A stretch of 64,000 bases of DNA from Sphingobium sufflavum (lineage in GTDB: Bacteria > Pseudomonadota > Alphaproteobacteria > Sphingomonadales > Sphingomonadaceae). The stretch spans positions 164,769-228,768 of the forward strand of contig NZ_JAJSSH010000007.1 of NCBI RefSeq assembly GCF_021403115.1, given 5' to 3'. The notes under the pieces were generated by a model. That model saw nothing but the letters and a program-made list of their open reading frames with translations. It did no database searches and had not been told where the DNA came from. The translations under genes and the position numbers were made by a program. Every line of letters begins with the position of its first letter. The stretch's first letter is position 1. Of the stretch, positions 8,319 to 17,336 are shown one piece after another.

Positions 8319-9508
8319 GCTTCCGGCCCCTTCCCCACAGGCAGATTCTCCATCCGCGGCGCGTCCATCCGCGACTTCGCCGGTTGCCAGAGCGTGAAGT
8401 CCCGCCCCCGCGCCGCCAGCATGATCCCCCGCATCGTCGCGCCATAGGCCAGCACGATGTCGGTCAGCGATGCCAGCATCCCCGTCCGCTTGCCATAGCC
8501 CATCGACAGCAGCCCGCAACCGAACAGGAATATGCCCACAGCGCCCAGCGGATGCCATTGCCACAGCAGGACCAGCGCCGCGATGCCGCCCGTCGCCATC
8601 CACAGCGCCCCGAACCAGCGCACGATCTTGCGCGACGCGTATTTGAAGCGGTCGATGCCCGCCATCCGCCGCAACTGGGGCCGCAGATAGCGATGCGTGT
8701 GCCAGGCCCGCGCCGCGATCCGCACCTTGCGCCGCATCTCGTCCTCACGCTTGCCGACCATCATCTCGCGCGCGACGACATCCTTCGCCTTGATGAGGCG
8801 ACGCCCGGCGAACACCACGCTCATCGACACGACCAGATCGTCCAGCACGCTGTCCGGGAAATCGGGGTAGAGTTCGCGCCGGATGGAGAAGATGGAGCCG
8901 TCCGCGCCCATCACATTGCCGCTGCGCGATTCCCGGTCCTTCAACCCTTCCTCGATCCGCCAGTACAGCCCGCCGACCTGCGCGGAGGAACTCGCCCCCT
9001 CGCCGTCATAGACCAGCGATCCCAGAACGCCGCCGATCAGCGGGTCGGCGTAATAGGCGAGCAGCCGCGCCACCGCATCCTCCGCCAGCGTCACATTGGC
9101 GTCGGTGAAGATGATGACATCGCCCCGCGCCCGCGCCGCCAGCGTCTTCATGCCGCGCGCCTTGCCCGCGCGCCCCGGCCCGTGCACCGGCGTCAAAATA
9201 TCCGCCGCCGCGTCGAGCAGCGCCGCCGTCCCGTCCGCCGACCCGTCATTATAGGCGAGGATCTCCAGCGCCGGATGCCGGGCCTTGAGCGCGCGCAGAT
9301 TGGCGATCTTGTCCGGCAGCGACGCCGCCTCATTATAGGCGCAGAAGACCAGCGTGGCGGACGGCAGCGCCTCGCCCCGCATCGGGCGCATCACCGGCCG
9401 CTCCTGCAACCGACCCAGTATCGCGGGATAGACGACGAACGGCCACAGCAGCAGCAGGATGCTGAGCAACAGCATGACAATGGCGGCGGCGATCATCGCG
9501 CAGCCCAC
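8315..9508 (-). CDS. Glycosyltransferase family 2, membrane-anchored
   Basis: A 397-residue inverting GT-A transferase of the processive/BcsA-like branch. It has an N-terminal membrane segment (residues 5-30), the donor-binding start LVFCAYNEAASLPDKI, YNDGSADGT (about 86-94), a DxD-equivalent FTDAN (134-138), GADGSIFSIRR, and a basic RRKVRIAARAWHTHRY segment where the family's Q/RxxRW motif lies. Two or three C-terminal membrane segments follow. The annotated start is GTG 9508; an ATG at 9496 (MIAAAIV) is equally possible. It lies 15 bases downstream of the sugar-phosphate transferase and overlaps the next gene by ATGA. Confidence 0.88.
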   Translation of the reverse strand: MGCAMIAAAIVMLLLSILLLLWPFVVYPAILGRLQERPVMRPMRGEALPSATLVFCAYNEAASLPDKIANLRALKARHPALEILAYNDGSADGTAALLDAAADILTPVHGPGRAGKARGMKTLAARARGDVIIFTDANVTLAEDAVARLLAYYADPLIGGVLGSLVYDGEGASSSAQVGGLYWRIEEGLKDRESRSGNVMGADGSIFSIRRELYPDFPDSVLDDLVVSMSVVFAGRRLIKAKDVVAREMMVGKREDEMRRKVRIAARAWHTHRYLRPQLRRMAGIDRFKYASRKIVRWFGALWMATGGIAALVLLWQWHPLGAVGIFLFGCGLLSMGYGKRTGMLASLTDIVLAYGATMRGIMLAARGRDFTLWQPAKSRMDAPRMENLPVGKGPEA

Positions 9509-9523
9509 GCCCCGACCCGCATC

Positions 9524-10894
9524 TCAGAACGCATTGTCATGCGCCAGCACGCGCAGCGTCGCCGCGATGATGCCCAGATCGCGCCAGATCGACCAGTTGG
9601 TGACATATTCCAGATCGGATTGCAGGCGATTGACCAGGTCCTCATGCTTGTCGGTGGGGCCTCTGTGCCCCCGCACCTGCGCGAGGCCGGTCATGCCCGG
9701 CTTGATGCAGTGACGCGCCCAATAGCGATGATCGACTTCCCAGTACAGGCTGTCGGCGGCCTTTGCGGCGGGCGCGTGCGGACGCGGGCCGACGATGCTC
9801 ATGTCGCCGATCAACACGTTGAAAAGCTGGGGCAGTTCGTCGATGCTGGTGCGGCGCAATATGTCGCCGATCCGGGTCACGCGCGGGTCGTTCTTCTGGG
9901 TGAGCTGGTTCGCCGCCGCGTCCGCCATGCCATGGTGCATGGTGCGGAATTTCAGGATCATGAAGGGCGCGGCGTCCCGGCCCAGCCGCGCCTGCCGGAA
10001 CAGGATCGGCCCCGCGCCCGACACGCGCACCGCGATCGCCGCCACGATCAGCACCGGCGACAACAGGATGATCGCGGCGGCGCTCAGCACGATGTCCAGC
10101 AACCGCTTGAGCAGCCGGTCGCGGAACGCCAGCGGGCCGGACGCGACCACGATGGTCGGATGATCCTCGAACGCGCCGATCTTGGCCGGGGCCAGCCGGC
10201 GCAGTTCGGGCAGCAATATCTCCGCCTTGGCCGACAGGGAGGCCAGCGCGATGCCCCAGGCGTCCACCCGGTCCGCCGCGCAGGACACCACCACCCGCTC
10301 CGCCGTGCCGACCAGCGCCGCCAGCCGCGCCGCCGTCGCCGCGTCATGGCAGGTGGGGTCCAGCCCCGCCGCCCGTGCGTCCACCACATCCACCACCTCG
10401 GCCAGGCTGGACGCGTCGAACGGCTCGCCATCCTCGATCAGGACGGTCAGGTGCGGCGTCTCGCCCACCACCGCGCGCGCCATGCTGTCCGCCAGCCCGC
10501 GCGCCCAGACCAGACCGCCAGCGCCCAGAAACAGCCCGACCGCAAAGGTCAGGCGCGACAGCCGCTCCGCAATCTTGCCGAAATAGACGATCAGCAGCAT
10601 CAGCATCGCCGCCTGCCCCAGCGCGAACAGCGCCTTCCACGCCGTCTGCCGCCGCCGCCCGATGGCGTGAAAGCCATAGACGCCGCCATGCACCGCCAGC
10701 AGGATATAGACCGGCGCGATCATCGCGAACATGACGAGGCCGTGCGGCTTGCCCGGCTGTCCCTGAAAATTGCCCAGCACCAGATAATTGGCGAGCGCGA
10801 ACGCCACCGCCAGCACGGCGATGTCCACCATGATCGACAGGATATAGAGGCGAAACCGCGCCGCTTCCCGCGAATATGCCTTGGGGCCGCTCAT
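9524..10894 (-). CDS. Exopolysaccharide polyprenyl-phosphate glycosyl-1-phosphate transferase
   Basis: A 456-residue initiating transferase that loads the first sugar-1-phosphate onto undecaprenyl phosphate. The N-terminal half has four to five membrane segments and a soluble domain of the CoA-binding-3 type. The C-terminal catalytic domain has ILFRQARLG, the basic KFRTM motif, RRTSIDELPQL (Asp-Glu catalytic pair) and VGPRP, ending KPGMTGLAQVRG. This is the WcaJ/PssY-type architecture. The start at 10894 (MSGPKAYS) has a five-G run directly upstream; a TTG at 10924 is less likely. It is the first gene of the minus-strand operon, and the roughly 150-base gap upstream should hold its promoter. 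Confidence 0.9.
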   Translation of the reverse strand: MSGPKAYSREAARFRLYILSIMVDIAVLAVAFALANYLVLGNFQGQPGKPHGLVMFAMIAPVYILLAVHGGVYGFHAIGRRRQTAWKALFALGQAAMLMLLIVYFGKIAERLSRLTFAVGLFLGAGGLVWARGLADSMARAVVGETPHLTVLIEDGEPFDASSLAEVVDVVDARAAGLDPTCHDAATAARLAALVGTAERVVVSCAADRVDAWGIALASLSAKAEILLPELRRLAPAKIGAFEDHPTIVVASGPLAFRDRLLKRLLDIVLSAAAIILLSPVLIVAAIAVRVSGAGPILFRQARLGRDAAPFMILKFRTMHHGMADAAANQLTQKNDPRVTRIGDILRRTSIDELPQLFNVLIGDMSIVGPRPHAPAAKAADSLYWEVDHRYWARHCIKPGMTGLAQVRGHRGPTDKHEDLVNRLQSDLEYVTNWSIWRDLGIIAATLRVLAHDNAF

Positions 10895-11047
10895 CCCCCG
10901 CGCGCCTATGCCTGTGCGGGCCAAGCGTCAACGGGGATATGATGACGCGGGTGGATTTGGGCGGCGGATGCGGGACCAGGTCGGTCGATCCATGCCGGTT
11001 GACGGCGCTCTGTCAGCCGTCATTGTCTGGGATATATTCCGGGAACC

Positions 11048-11374
11048 TTGCCGCTTAGGCTCATTCTGGTTCCGATCGACATTTCTCAGGCGAAGAGGCC
11101 GGCGTTTGAGGCGTATGAAGCCCCGGCGCTCGCCTTACTCGGAAATCACGGCGCCACGCTCGTGGAGCGGCTGCGTTCGACGGATGAAAGACGTGCAGTG
11201 CATTGGCTGGACTTTCCCGACCTCGGATCTCTGGATGCGTTCCGCGCCGATCCGGCGCGCGCCGCGCTTCAGGATCTTTGGTTGCAATGTGGCGCTTCGT
11301 CCAGCCTCGGCGAGGTCCGGCGCGTGACGGGGCATAGCGGTTACGACGGCGTTACGGCGGCGGCTCAACGATAG
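11048..11374 (+). CDS. Small DUF1330-like protein, hypothetical
   Basis: A 108-residue frame starting at a TTG after GGGAACC. The sequence LILVPIDISQAKRPAFEAYEA followed by VHWLDFPDLGSLDAFRADP resembles the dimeric alpha-beta barrel proteins of the DUF1330 type, where a residue-count-conserved F/L-DAFRxDP turn recurs. There is no ATG in frame near the start. It is monocistronic between two minus-strand genes. The function is unknown, and the call is moderate because of the rare start codon. Confidence 0.5.
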   Translation: MPLRLILVPIDISQAKRPAFEAYEAPALALLGNHGATLVERLRSTDERRAVHWLDFPDLGSLDAFRADPARAALQDLWLQCGASSSLGEVRRVTGHSGYDGVTAAAQR

Positions 11375-11404
11375 CAGACCCTCCGCGCCCCACCCTTCGT
11401 CATG

Positions 11405-11425
11405 GCGAGCGGAGCGAAGCCATCC
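11405..11425. repeat. REP-like dispersed repeat, partial copy
   Basis: This 21-base stretch matches 2460-2480 with three differences and includes the small inverted repeat ATGGC...GCCAT (11402-11423). It lies in the gap between the convergent DUF1330-like gene and the TauE exporter. Confidence 0.45.
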
Positions 11426-11460
11426 ACCAGGGCGCGCCGCTTATCTCCGGCACCCGCCCC

Positions 11461-12210
11461 TCAAACCAGCGCGCTCACCAGCAGCTTGCCGCCCAGCAGC
11501 ACCATCAGCGCATAGATCAGCCGATAGAAATTTGCCCCGTCGACCCGCCGCACCAACTTCACACCCGCCAGCGTCGACAGGAAAGCGACCGGCATCAGCA
11601 CCAGCGACGCCTTCAGCGACGCGGGCGTGAACTGGCCCAGCGCATAATAGGTTGGCACCTTGATCCAGTTCATCACCGCAAAGGCGATGGCGCTGGTCCC
11701 CACCAGCGTATCGCGCGGCAGACGGCGGGGCAGCACCCACATCTGAAACGGCGGTGCGCCCGCATGGGCGATCTGGCTGGCAAAACCGGACACGGTGCCC
11801 AGCAACGTGCCGATCCACTTGGGCGAATTGGACGGCAGCACGACCGCCCCGTCCCGCTCCGCCCACAATCTGTGCAAGCCAAACAGTATGGAGATAGCGC
11901 CCAGCGTGCCCAAAATCGCGGATTCCGAAACGGCGGTGGAGTAGAGATAACCCAGCGCCACGCCCAGGATCATGCCCGGCATCATCACCACCATCACCGT
12001 CCGGTCCCAGCTATGCCGGAACGCCCACACGCCCACCGCATCCTGCGCGATCAGGATGGGCAGCAGGATGGCGGCGGCGTGCAGCGGGTCGATCCCCATC
12101 GCCATGATCGGCATGGACAGCGCGCCGATCCCCGAAAAACCGCCCTTCGCGAGGCCGGAGAGGATGACGGCGACGATGGCGCACAGATAATAGAGGACAG
12201 GGTCGGTCAC
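11461..12210 (-). CDS. Sulfite exporter TauE/SafE family membrane protein
   Basis: A 249-residue polytopic inner-membrane protein with about seven to eight hydrophobic segments in two homologous halves. The first half opens with VILSGLAKGGFSGIGALSMP, the glycine-rich TauE/SafE signature, and the second half has GFASQIAHAGAPPFQMWVLP. Family members export sulfite, sulfoacetate or other organic anions. The GTG at 12210 gives the family's usual length. An ATG at 12267 (MAIRGG) or the open frame to 12531 would add 19 or 107 residues of low-complexity Arg/Ala-rich sequence without family resemblance. No neighbouring sulfur gene suggests the substrate. Confidence 0.85.
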   Translation of the reverse strand: MTDPVLYYLCAIVAVILSGLAKGGFSGIGALSMPIMAMGIDPLHAAAILLPILIAQDAVGVWAFRHSWDRTVMVVMMPGMILGVALGYLYSTAVSESAILGTLGAISILFGLHRLWAERDGAVVLPSNSPKWIGTLLGTVSGFASQIAHAGAPPFQMWVLPRRLPRDTLVGTSAIAFAVMNWIKVPTYYALGQFTPASLKASLVLMPVAFLSTLAGVKLVRRVDGANFYRLIYALMVLLGGKLLVSALV

Positions 12211-12592
12211 GGCATCCGTTTCGTCGAGAGGCCCCTGCCCATAGGCCGCCCCGCCCCGGATCGCCATCGGAGTATTGCGACCGCGCGACAGGAGGCTCGC
12301 CGCGCCCCTGCGCCCGGCGGCGGCTCGCGCATAGAGGGTGGAGGTGCGCGCGGCGCTGGCGACGCTGGGACGATGGGACGCTGGGACGCTGCGACGGTGG
12401 GCCGGGACAGGGGGACGAGCGACAGGAGTCGAACACAGCATGGCTATGGCGCAAACGACCAAAGCATCGACACAGTACAGGACTGCCTCTGCAAAGCCGG
12501 AAACAGGCGGCCAGTAAAAAAACCGCGGCAATCGCCCCGATGCGATCGGATCACGACCGGCCCCGGACTATCGCCCCATTGCGCCGCTTGAC

Positions 12593-12620
12593 AAAAAAGG
12601 CCCGGCAGTTGCCTGCCGGG
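12593..12620 (-). terminator. Rho-independent terminator (leftward)
   Basis: On the minus strand the perfect stem CCCGGCAG/CTGCCGGG (plus 12601-12608 and 12613-12620) closes a GCAA tetraloop and is followed by CC and six Ts. There is no T run on the plus side, so it ends a leftward transcript. No protein gene lies just upstream of it in that direction, which points to a non-coding transcript. Confidence 0.8.
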
Positions 12621-12730
12621 TCAGAGAAAGGCTGTGTTCGACTCAGCCCTTCGGGTCGCCGAGTCTTAATACACCCTGAGTCGAAGCAAACTCAATACGT
12701 CACATAATGGGAACAACTTATCCCATGTTA
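12593..12730 (-). ncRNA. Candidate structured small RNA
   Basis: A leftward terminator without a protein gene in front of it is preceded by strongly structured, AT-richer DNA. TTCGACTCAG (12638-12647) and CTGAGTCGAA (12676-12685) form a perfect 10-bp stem enclosing a smaller hairpin around CCCTTCGGG. A second inverted repeat, ATGGGA/TCCCAT (about 12707-12725), lies near the presumed 5' end. No convincing long reading frame covers the stretch. The 5' end and promoter are uncertain, and I do not recognise a named family. Conservation of the 10-bp stem in relatives would confirm it. Confidence 0.45.
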
Positions 12731-13065
12731 AACCTGTCCCGTAACTGCGTCATTGTGCCTATTGTTGGAGAGGTGCTATTAATTCGGTGCTGGGTCGGAA
12801 ACGAGATTCAAGTCAGAGCCTCATCGGGTCGCACCGCTGGCCCAGCAACTTTTTTCAGGACGATCCGGCACGCTGTCATGGCACGGTCTTGACTTGCCTG
12901 GCGTCGTCCGCAGCCCGCTATCCTCCACGATGCCCGCCCCGACTGCTCATGGCGTCGTCGGCGCCGTGCGGTTCCATTGCCCCGATACAGCCAGCCGGAA
13001 ATATGTTCACACCCGTGAACCGCCCTTCCCGTTCATATCTCGGCCCCTCCTGCACTATCCCGGCG

Positions 13066-15420
13066 TCAGGCCGCCCGCACGAACAGGCGGCGCACATCCT
13101 CGGTCCGCATGGCCCGTCCGATATAATAGCCCTGGATGCGCAGGCAGCCGCTGCGCCGGACCATCTCCAGCTCCTGCTCCGTCTCCACCCCTTCCGCGAC
13201 CGTCGCGATGCCCAGGCTGGTGGCCAGCGCCACCACCGCGTTGATGATCGCGACGGACTCCACCCTGCCCGCCGATGCGCCCGCCACGAAACTGCGGTCG
13301 ATCTTGATCGTGCGGAACCGGGTGCTGGACAGGTAACCGAAGGAGGAATAGCCGGTCCCGAAATCGTCGAGCGCCAGGCCGATGCCCAGCGCGCCGATCT
13401 GCTCCAGCCGCTTCACCGCGTCGCTCCCCTCGCGCAGGAAGATGCTTTCGGTGACTTCCAGCTCCAGCCGCTCCGGCTCCAGCCCGGTCGACGCCAGCAC
13501 CGCCTTGAGCGTGGCGATGATGCCGGGGTCGGAGAGCTGCTCCGGCGACAGGTTGACCGACAGGCCGACCATGGCTGGCCAGCGCGTCGCCTCCGCGCAG
13601 GCCGTCTCCAATATCCACGCGCCGAGCGGCACCATCAGCCGCGCCTCTTCCGCCAGCCGGATGAACTTGGCGGGCGGCACCTCGCCAAATTCGGGATGGT
13701 GCCAGCGGACCAGCGATTCGAAACTGTACAGTTCGCCCGTCTGGCAATCGACCACCGGCTGATATTCCAGCCGCAGCTCGCCATTCTCTATCGCGCCGCG
13801 CAGCGCCATCTCCATCTTGCGGCGCACCTCCACATCGGCGTGAAGGGTGGCGACATAGGCGAAATGGCGACCGCCGCCCTCCTCCTTGGCGCGATACATG
13901 GCCAGGTCCGCGCTGCGCACCAGCGTGTCGACTGTGCGCCCGTCGCGCGGCCCGGTGGCGGACCCGATGCTGGCGCCCACGAACAGCACATGCTGCTCCA
14001 CCTCATAGGGTTGGGACAGGCGGGCGATGATCGCGTCGGACAGCCGTTCGACATGGCTGGCCCCGCCCTGGTCAGGGAGCAGTTCCGGCACGATGACCGC
14101 GAATTCGTCGCCGCCCAGCCGCCCGGCGATCGCCCCCTCGGCGCACACGCCGCGCAGCCGCTCCGCCACCTGCGCCAGCAGCAGGTCGCCGATATGATGG
14201 CCCAGCGTGTCGTTGATCGCCTTGAACCGGTCGAGGTCGATCATCAGGAAGGCGCTGCGGATGGTCCACTTCCCCATCGCCTCCACCACCCGGCCCAGTT
14301 CCTCGGTCAGGTGCAGCCGGTTGGGCAATTGGGTCAGCGGGTCGTACATGGCCAGTTGCGTGATGCGCTCGGCGGTTTCCCGCTCCGCCGTCACGTCCGA
14401 CCCGACGCCGCGAAAGCCGGTGAACGCGCCCCGATCGTCCTGCCGGGGCGATGCGGACAAGCGCCACCAGCGGCGCACGCCCTCCACCTCGACCGGCAGC
14501 ACCAGGTCGGTGAACGGCTCGCGCGCCTTCAGCCGGGCGGCCAGCGTGTGGAGCGCCGGGTGAAAATCACCCCCCTGCCAGGCGGACCCGGCCAGTATCT
14601 CCAGCACCGACTTGCCCTCTATGTCGGCGACCGCAATCCCGGTCATCCGCGCGAAATGCGGCGTCACGCCGGTCAGGCGGCGCGCGGTGTCGGTCTGCCA
14701 CAGCCAGTCGGTGCGCGATTCGTCATGCTCGCCCAGCAACATGCGGACGGTTTCCTGCTTCTCCGCCAGTTGCGCGGACGTCGCGATGTCGCGCCCGAAC
14801 ATGCGCCCCTGCCGCAACGCGGCCAACAGCATCAGCAGGCCGAAACTGGCGACGGTCAGGGCCAGCCCGCCATTGCCCGCGCGATACATCATCTGCATGC
14901 TGCCGCCGCTGACCACCAGCAGGAAGAACAGCGCGGACAGCGGCGTGGGATAGAAGCCCATGGCGACCGCCGCGATCAGGCAACTGGTCATGGTCCACAG
15001 CGACGCGACCTCGATCAGCCCGCCGGGCGACACCAGCACCATCATCGGCCCGACCCAGATCAGGCCCTGCGCCGCCAGCCCGCCCGCGTGCCGCCACAGA
15101 TCCTTGCGCGACAGCGCCTCATAATCCTGCGCGCACCGCCGGCGATACGCCTGAAAGGGCAGCGCAATGCTGGTCAGCGCGGCCAGCGCCCACAGCGCCA
15201 GCAGGCCCGGCGAGGCCAGATGCCAGGAGGTCAGCAGCACGAAGGCGACGCTCATGATGCCCAGCACCACCCGCATCGCCAGCATCCGGTCCACCGCCCG
15301 GAACTGCGCGCCAATATAGCGTTCCGCCGTCGCGGCGGGCAGGCGGGTCAGCCCCATCAGCGCCGCCAGCGAAGGCGCGCTCGTTGCGGTGTCATCCCTT
15401 GGGGTCGCTTGCTGAGTCAC
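13066..15420 (-). CDS. Membrane PAS-GGDEF-EAL protein (cyclic-di-GMP turnover)
   Basis: A 784-residue protein with about six N-terminal membrane segments (residues 45-210), a PAS domain with PAC tail (about 230-380), a GGDEF domain and an EAL domain. The diguanylate cyclase site LGGDEF (about residue 436) is intact. The phosphodiesterase side has ESLVR in place of EALVR (about 566), keeping the metal-binding Glu, plus DDFGTG (about 683) and the AEGVET motif. Both activities are therefore possible. The GTG start at 15420 is preceded by GGCAGGCGGG. It is monocistronic, and its likely outputs are the motility and polysaccharide functions also encoded in this window. Confidence 0.92.
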   Translation of the reverse strand: MTQQATPRDDTATSAPSLAALMGLTRLPAATAERYIGAQFRAVDRMLAMRVVLGIMSVAFVLLTSWHLASPGLLALWALAALTSIALPFQAYRRRCAQDYEALSRKDLWRHAGGLAAQGLIWVGPMMVLVSPGGLIEVASLWTMTSCLIAAVAMGFYPTPLSALFFLLVVSGGSMQMMYRAGNGGLALTVASFGLLMLLAALRQGRMFGRDIATSAQLAEKQETVRMLLGEHDESRTDWLWQTDTARRLTGVTPHFARMTGIAVADIEGKSVLEILAGSAWQGGDFHPALHTLAARLKAREPFTDLVLPVEVEGVRRWWRLSASPRQDDRGAFTGFRGVGSDVTAERETAERITQLAMYDPLTQLPNRLHLTEELGRVVEAMGKWTIRSAFLMIDLDRFKAINDTLGHHIGDLLLAQVAERLRGVCAEGAIAGRLGGDEFAVIVPELLPDQGGASHVERLSDAIIARLSQPYEVEQHVLFVGASIGSATGPRDGRTVDTLVRSADLAMYRAKEEGGGRHFAYVATLHADVEVRRKMEMALRGAIENGELRLEYQPVVDCQTGELYSFESLVRWHHPEFGEVPPAKFIRLAEEARLMVPLGAWILETACAEATRWPAMVGLSVNLSPEQLSDPGIIATLKAVLASTGLEPERLELEVTESIFLREGSDAVKRLEQIGALGIGLALDDFGTGYSSFGYLSSTRFRTIKIDRSFVAGASAGRVESVAIINAVVALATSLGIATVAEGVETEQELEMVRRSGCLRIQGYYIGRAMRTEDVRRLFVRAA

Positions 15421-15704
15421 CCCGCCTGCCTAGCGGATTAAGGTTAGCAAGCCGTAACTCCGGCAAAATGGCGGCGAGGAGCGTGCGCGCCTCCCACCGG
15501 CCGCGTGCCGACTGTGCCTTGCCATACCAGGGCGGCGTCAACACATCGGCCTGGAGCGTGACGACTTTCCCTGAACCGTCATTGCGAGGTGGGGCAATCT
15601 AACGTCATCACACTCTGGCGCATCTGGCGACGTCCCGAATATCCCCACCTCGTTACCCGAACCTGATCGGCAATTATCCCCTGCGGACATGCAGAGTAGA
15701 AATA

Positions 15705-15738
15705 CCGTTCGCCCTGAGCTTGTCGAAGGACGAACGGG
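15705..15738. repeat. Dispersed palindrome of the CCTGAGCTTGTCGAAGG type
   Basis: An imperfect palindrome with arms CCGTTCG and CGAACGG around the core CCCTGAGCTTGTCGAAGG. This core is well known as an abundant intergenic repeat in sphingomonads and other GC-rich proteobacteria. Confidence 0.75.
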
Positions 15739-15825
15739 AAGGAGTTACACGCTCAAGCGGGATCATTGCCGACCTGATCCGGGGTTCCGCGTGTTGAGGC
15801 GAGGGCGGAACGGAAAGGATCAAGC

Positions 15826-15852
15826 GTCATCCCGGATCAAGTCCGGGATGAC
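15826..15852. repeat. Dispersed palindrome of the GTCATCCCGGA type
   Basis: A perfect 11-bp inverted repeat (GTCATCCCGGA and TCCGGGATGAC) around a 5-base loop. A diverged copy lies at 32216-32242, so this is a mobile or amplified intergenic repeat family. Confidence 0.75.
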
Positions 15853-15899
15853 GCGGCACGATAGGGTCGATCCGGCCCCGGCCCCTCACGCCCGGCCCC

Positions 15900-17336
15900 T
15901 CACGCCCCGGCGACACCATCCTCATGCACCATCCAGTGGACGAAGCGGTGCAGCGCATACATGGCGTCATGCGGGTTGCCGATGGTGCTCGGCCCGGCCT
16001 CGCCCAGATGCACGATCCGCTGCGCCCCGCCGCTGGCCAGACGATCGCGATAGTCGGGCATCCGGTCGAACGGATAGAAACCCACCGTCTGCGTCGCGAC
16101 GTTGATATATTTCACCGCATCGTCGAGGCTGTCGACCCGCACCACATTGGCGGTCTTGTTGATCGGGTGGAAATCGACCGGCTCGTCGGAGCGGATGACG
16201 ACGCCCTTGCCGTCGGGCTTGCCCCAGACGCCATAGTCGTCATCCATCATCATCATCATTTCGATCTGCTCTTTCAGCTCCATGTCGCAGGCGCGCACGT
16301 CGCCGGACGCCGCCGCCCGCTCCGCGATCCGCTTGTGCAGCCGCTCGGAAAAGCGGTCGACCTGCTCCTGCGTCCCTTCCACGAACTGGAAGCGGCTGGC
16401 GACGCACGCCTCCTGATTCAGGGTCATCACGTCGTTGGACGCAAGGTCGGCCGCCAGATCGAGGGCCTCCTCACTGTCAAAGGCTTCCTTGCCGACCATG
16501 GAAATGCTGGTCTTGGGGTCGAAGGAGACGAGTTGCAGGCCGGGGCCGACATATTTGACAAGGTTGTTGATCGCGTCGCCGCCGCCCCAGCCGACGATGC
16601 GGTCGAAATATTGCGGGCGGAACAGGATCGGTTCGACCGTCGTGTCCCCACCGCGCCAGTATACGGCGGACATCGACTTCACGATGGGATGCTCCGGGTC
16701 GATCTCCGCCATGGTGCGCAGGATGGCGACGGTGGTGAACGGGTCGCTTGACGACATTTTGAACAGGTTGATGCCCTTGACCAGCGCGCCCTGCGCGATG
16801 GACTTGACCGCGACGCCCGGCGAATTGCCCGGCAGGACGTGGATCAGGCGCGGGGCAAAGGCGCGCACGAAGCTCTTGCGGCCGGTGAAGTCGCTCTTGG
16901 GCACCCATCCGTCCAGCGCGGCGGGATCGGGGAAATTCTGCTCCACCTCCGCCATCAGCTTGCGCTTGTCGAGGTACAGGCTGGCGTACATCGCCTGATT
17001 GGCGACCACGTCGCGCGGCAGGATGTGCGTGCGGCACATGCGGTCGATGCAGTCCTGGAAAATCGCGTTTTTCGGGTCACGGATGCGCTCGCCCGTCTCG
17101 ACCAGAAAGTCGATGACCTCTGACAAGGGCACGTTCAGCAGCGGCGGCACCTCCGTGCGCGGGTGGACGGCGGCGTTCAGGTCGATCGTCGGCGTGGCGA
17201 AGCTGACGCCCAGGTCGCGCGACTTGTGGATCTGGTCACTGCCCTCGACCAGCTTGCCGCGCAGGAAGAAGGGCGCGGAGACGGTCGCCTCGACTGCGCT
17301 GGCGCCATCCTTGTTGCGTTCGATCACCGAGTTCAT
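15900..17336 (-). CDS. LuxC-type acyl-CoA reductase
   Basis: A 478-residue protein of the LuxC acyl-CoA reductase family, in the aldehyde dehydrogenase superfamily, expected to reduce an acyl-CoA (or acyl-enzyme) to the aldehyde with NADPH. It has the glycine/proline nucleotide loop HVLPGNSPGVAVKS (about 166-179), KMSSSDPFT, and the catalytic-cysteine segment NQEACVASR with Cys311. FHPINKTANVV and a C-terminal YFYP-like VGFYP follow. No luxA, B, D or E gene lies nearby, so it is not part of a bioluminescence operon. The start at 17336 has AAGAGAGG 8 bases upstream. The methionine/aspartate run at about 340-350 is unusual. Its physiological substrate is unknown. Confidence 0.82.
   Translation of the reverse strand: MNSVIERNKDGASAVEATVSAPFFLRGKLVEGSDQIHKSRDLGVSFATPTIDLNAAVHPRTEVPPLLNVPLSEVIDFLVETGERIRDPKNAIFQDCIDRMCRTHILPRDVVANQAMYASLYLDKRKLMAEVEQNFPDPAALDGWVPKSDFTGRKSFVRAFAPRLIHVLPGNSPGVAVKSIAQGALVKGINLFKMSSSDPFTTVAILRTMAEIDPEHPIVKSMSAVYWRGGDTTVEPILFRPQYFDRIVGWGGGDAINNLVKYVGPGLQLVSFDPKTSISMVGKEAFDSEEALDLAADLASNDVMTLNQEACVASRFQFVEGTQEQVDRFSERLHKRIAERAAASGDVRACDMELKEQIEMMMMMDDDYGVWGKPDGKGVVIRSDEPVDFHPINKTANVVRVDSLDDAVKYINVATQTVGFYPFDRMPDYRDRLASGGAQRIVHLGEAGPSTIGNPHDAMYALHRFVHWMVHEDGVAGA

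Larger units (their letters stand above)
15421..15899. other. Intergenic stretch with dispersed palindromic repeats
   Basis: About 480 bases without a convincing gene lie between the upstream ends of the GGDEF-EAL gene and the downstream end of the LuxC-like gene. It contains two clear palindromic repeats (annotated separately) and a short GTCATTGCGA motif at about 15582 shared with the repeat near 2455. Nothing else was recognised. Confidence 0.6.

Noticed and set aside
8384..10942. Very long plus-strand open frame (852 codons)
   Set aside because: It lies opposite two motif-rich glycosyl/sugar transferase genes. Its product is almost all Arg, His, Gln and Pro, the signature of an antisense shadow in GC-rich DNA.
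12787..15441. 884-codon plus-strand open frame
   Set aside because: It is antisense to the PAS-GGDEF-EAL gene. No family motif, and the composition is Arg/His/Gln-rich.
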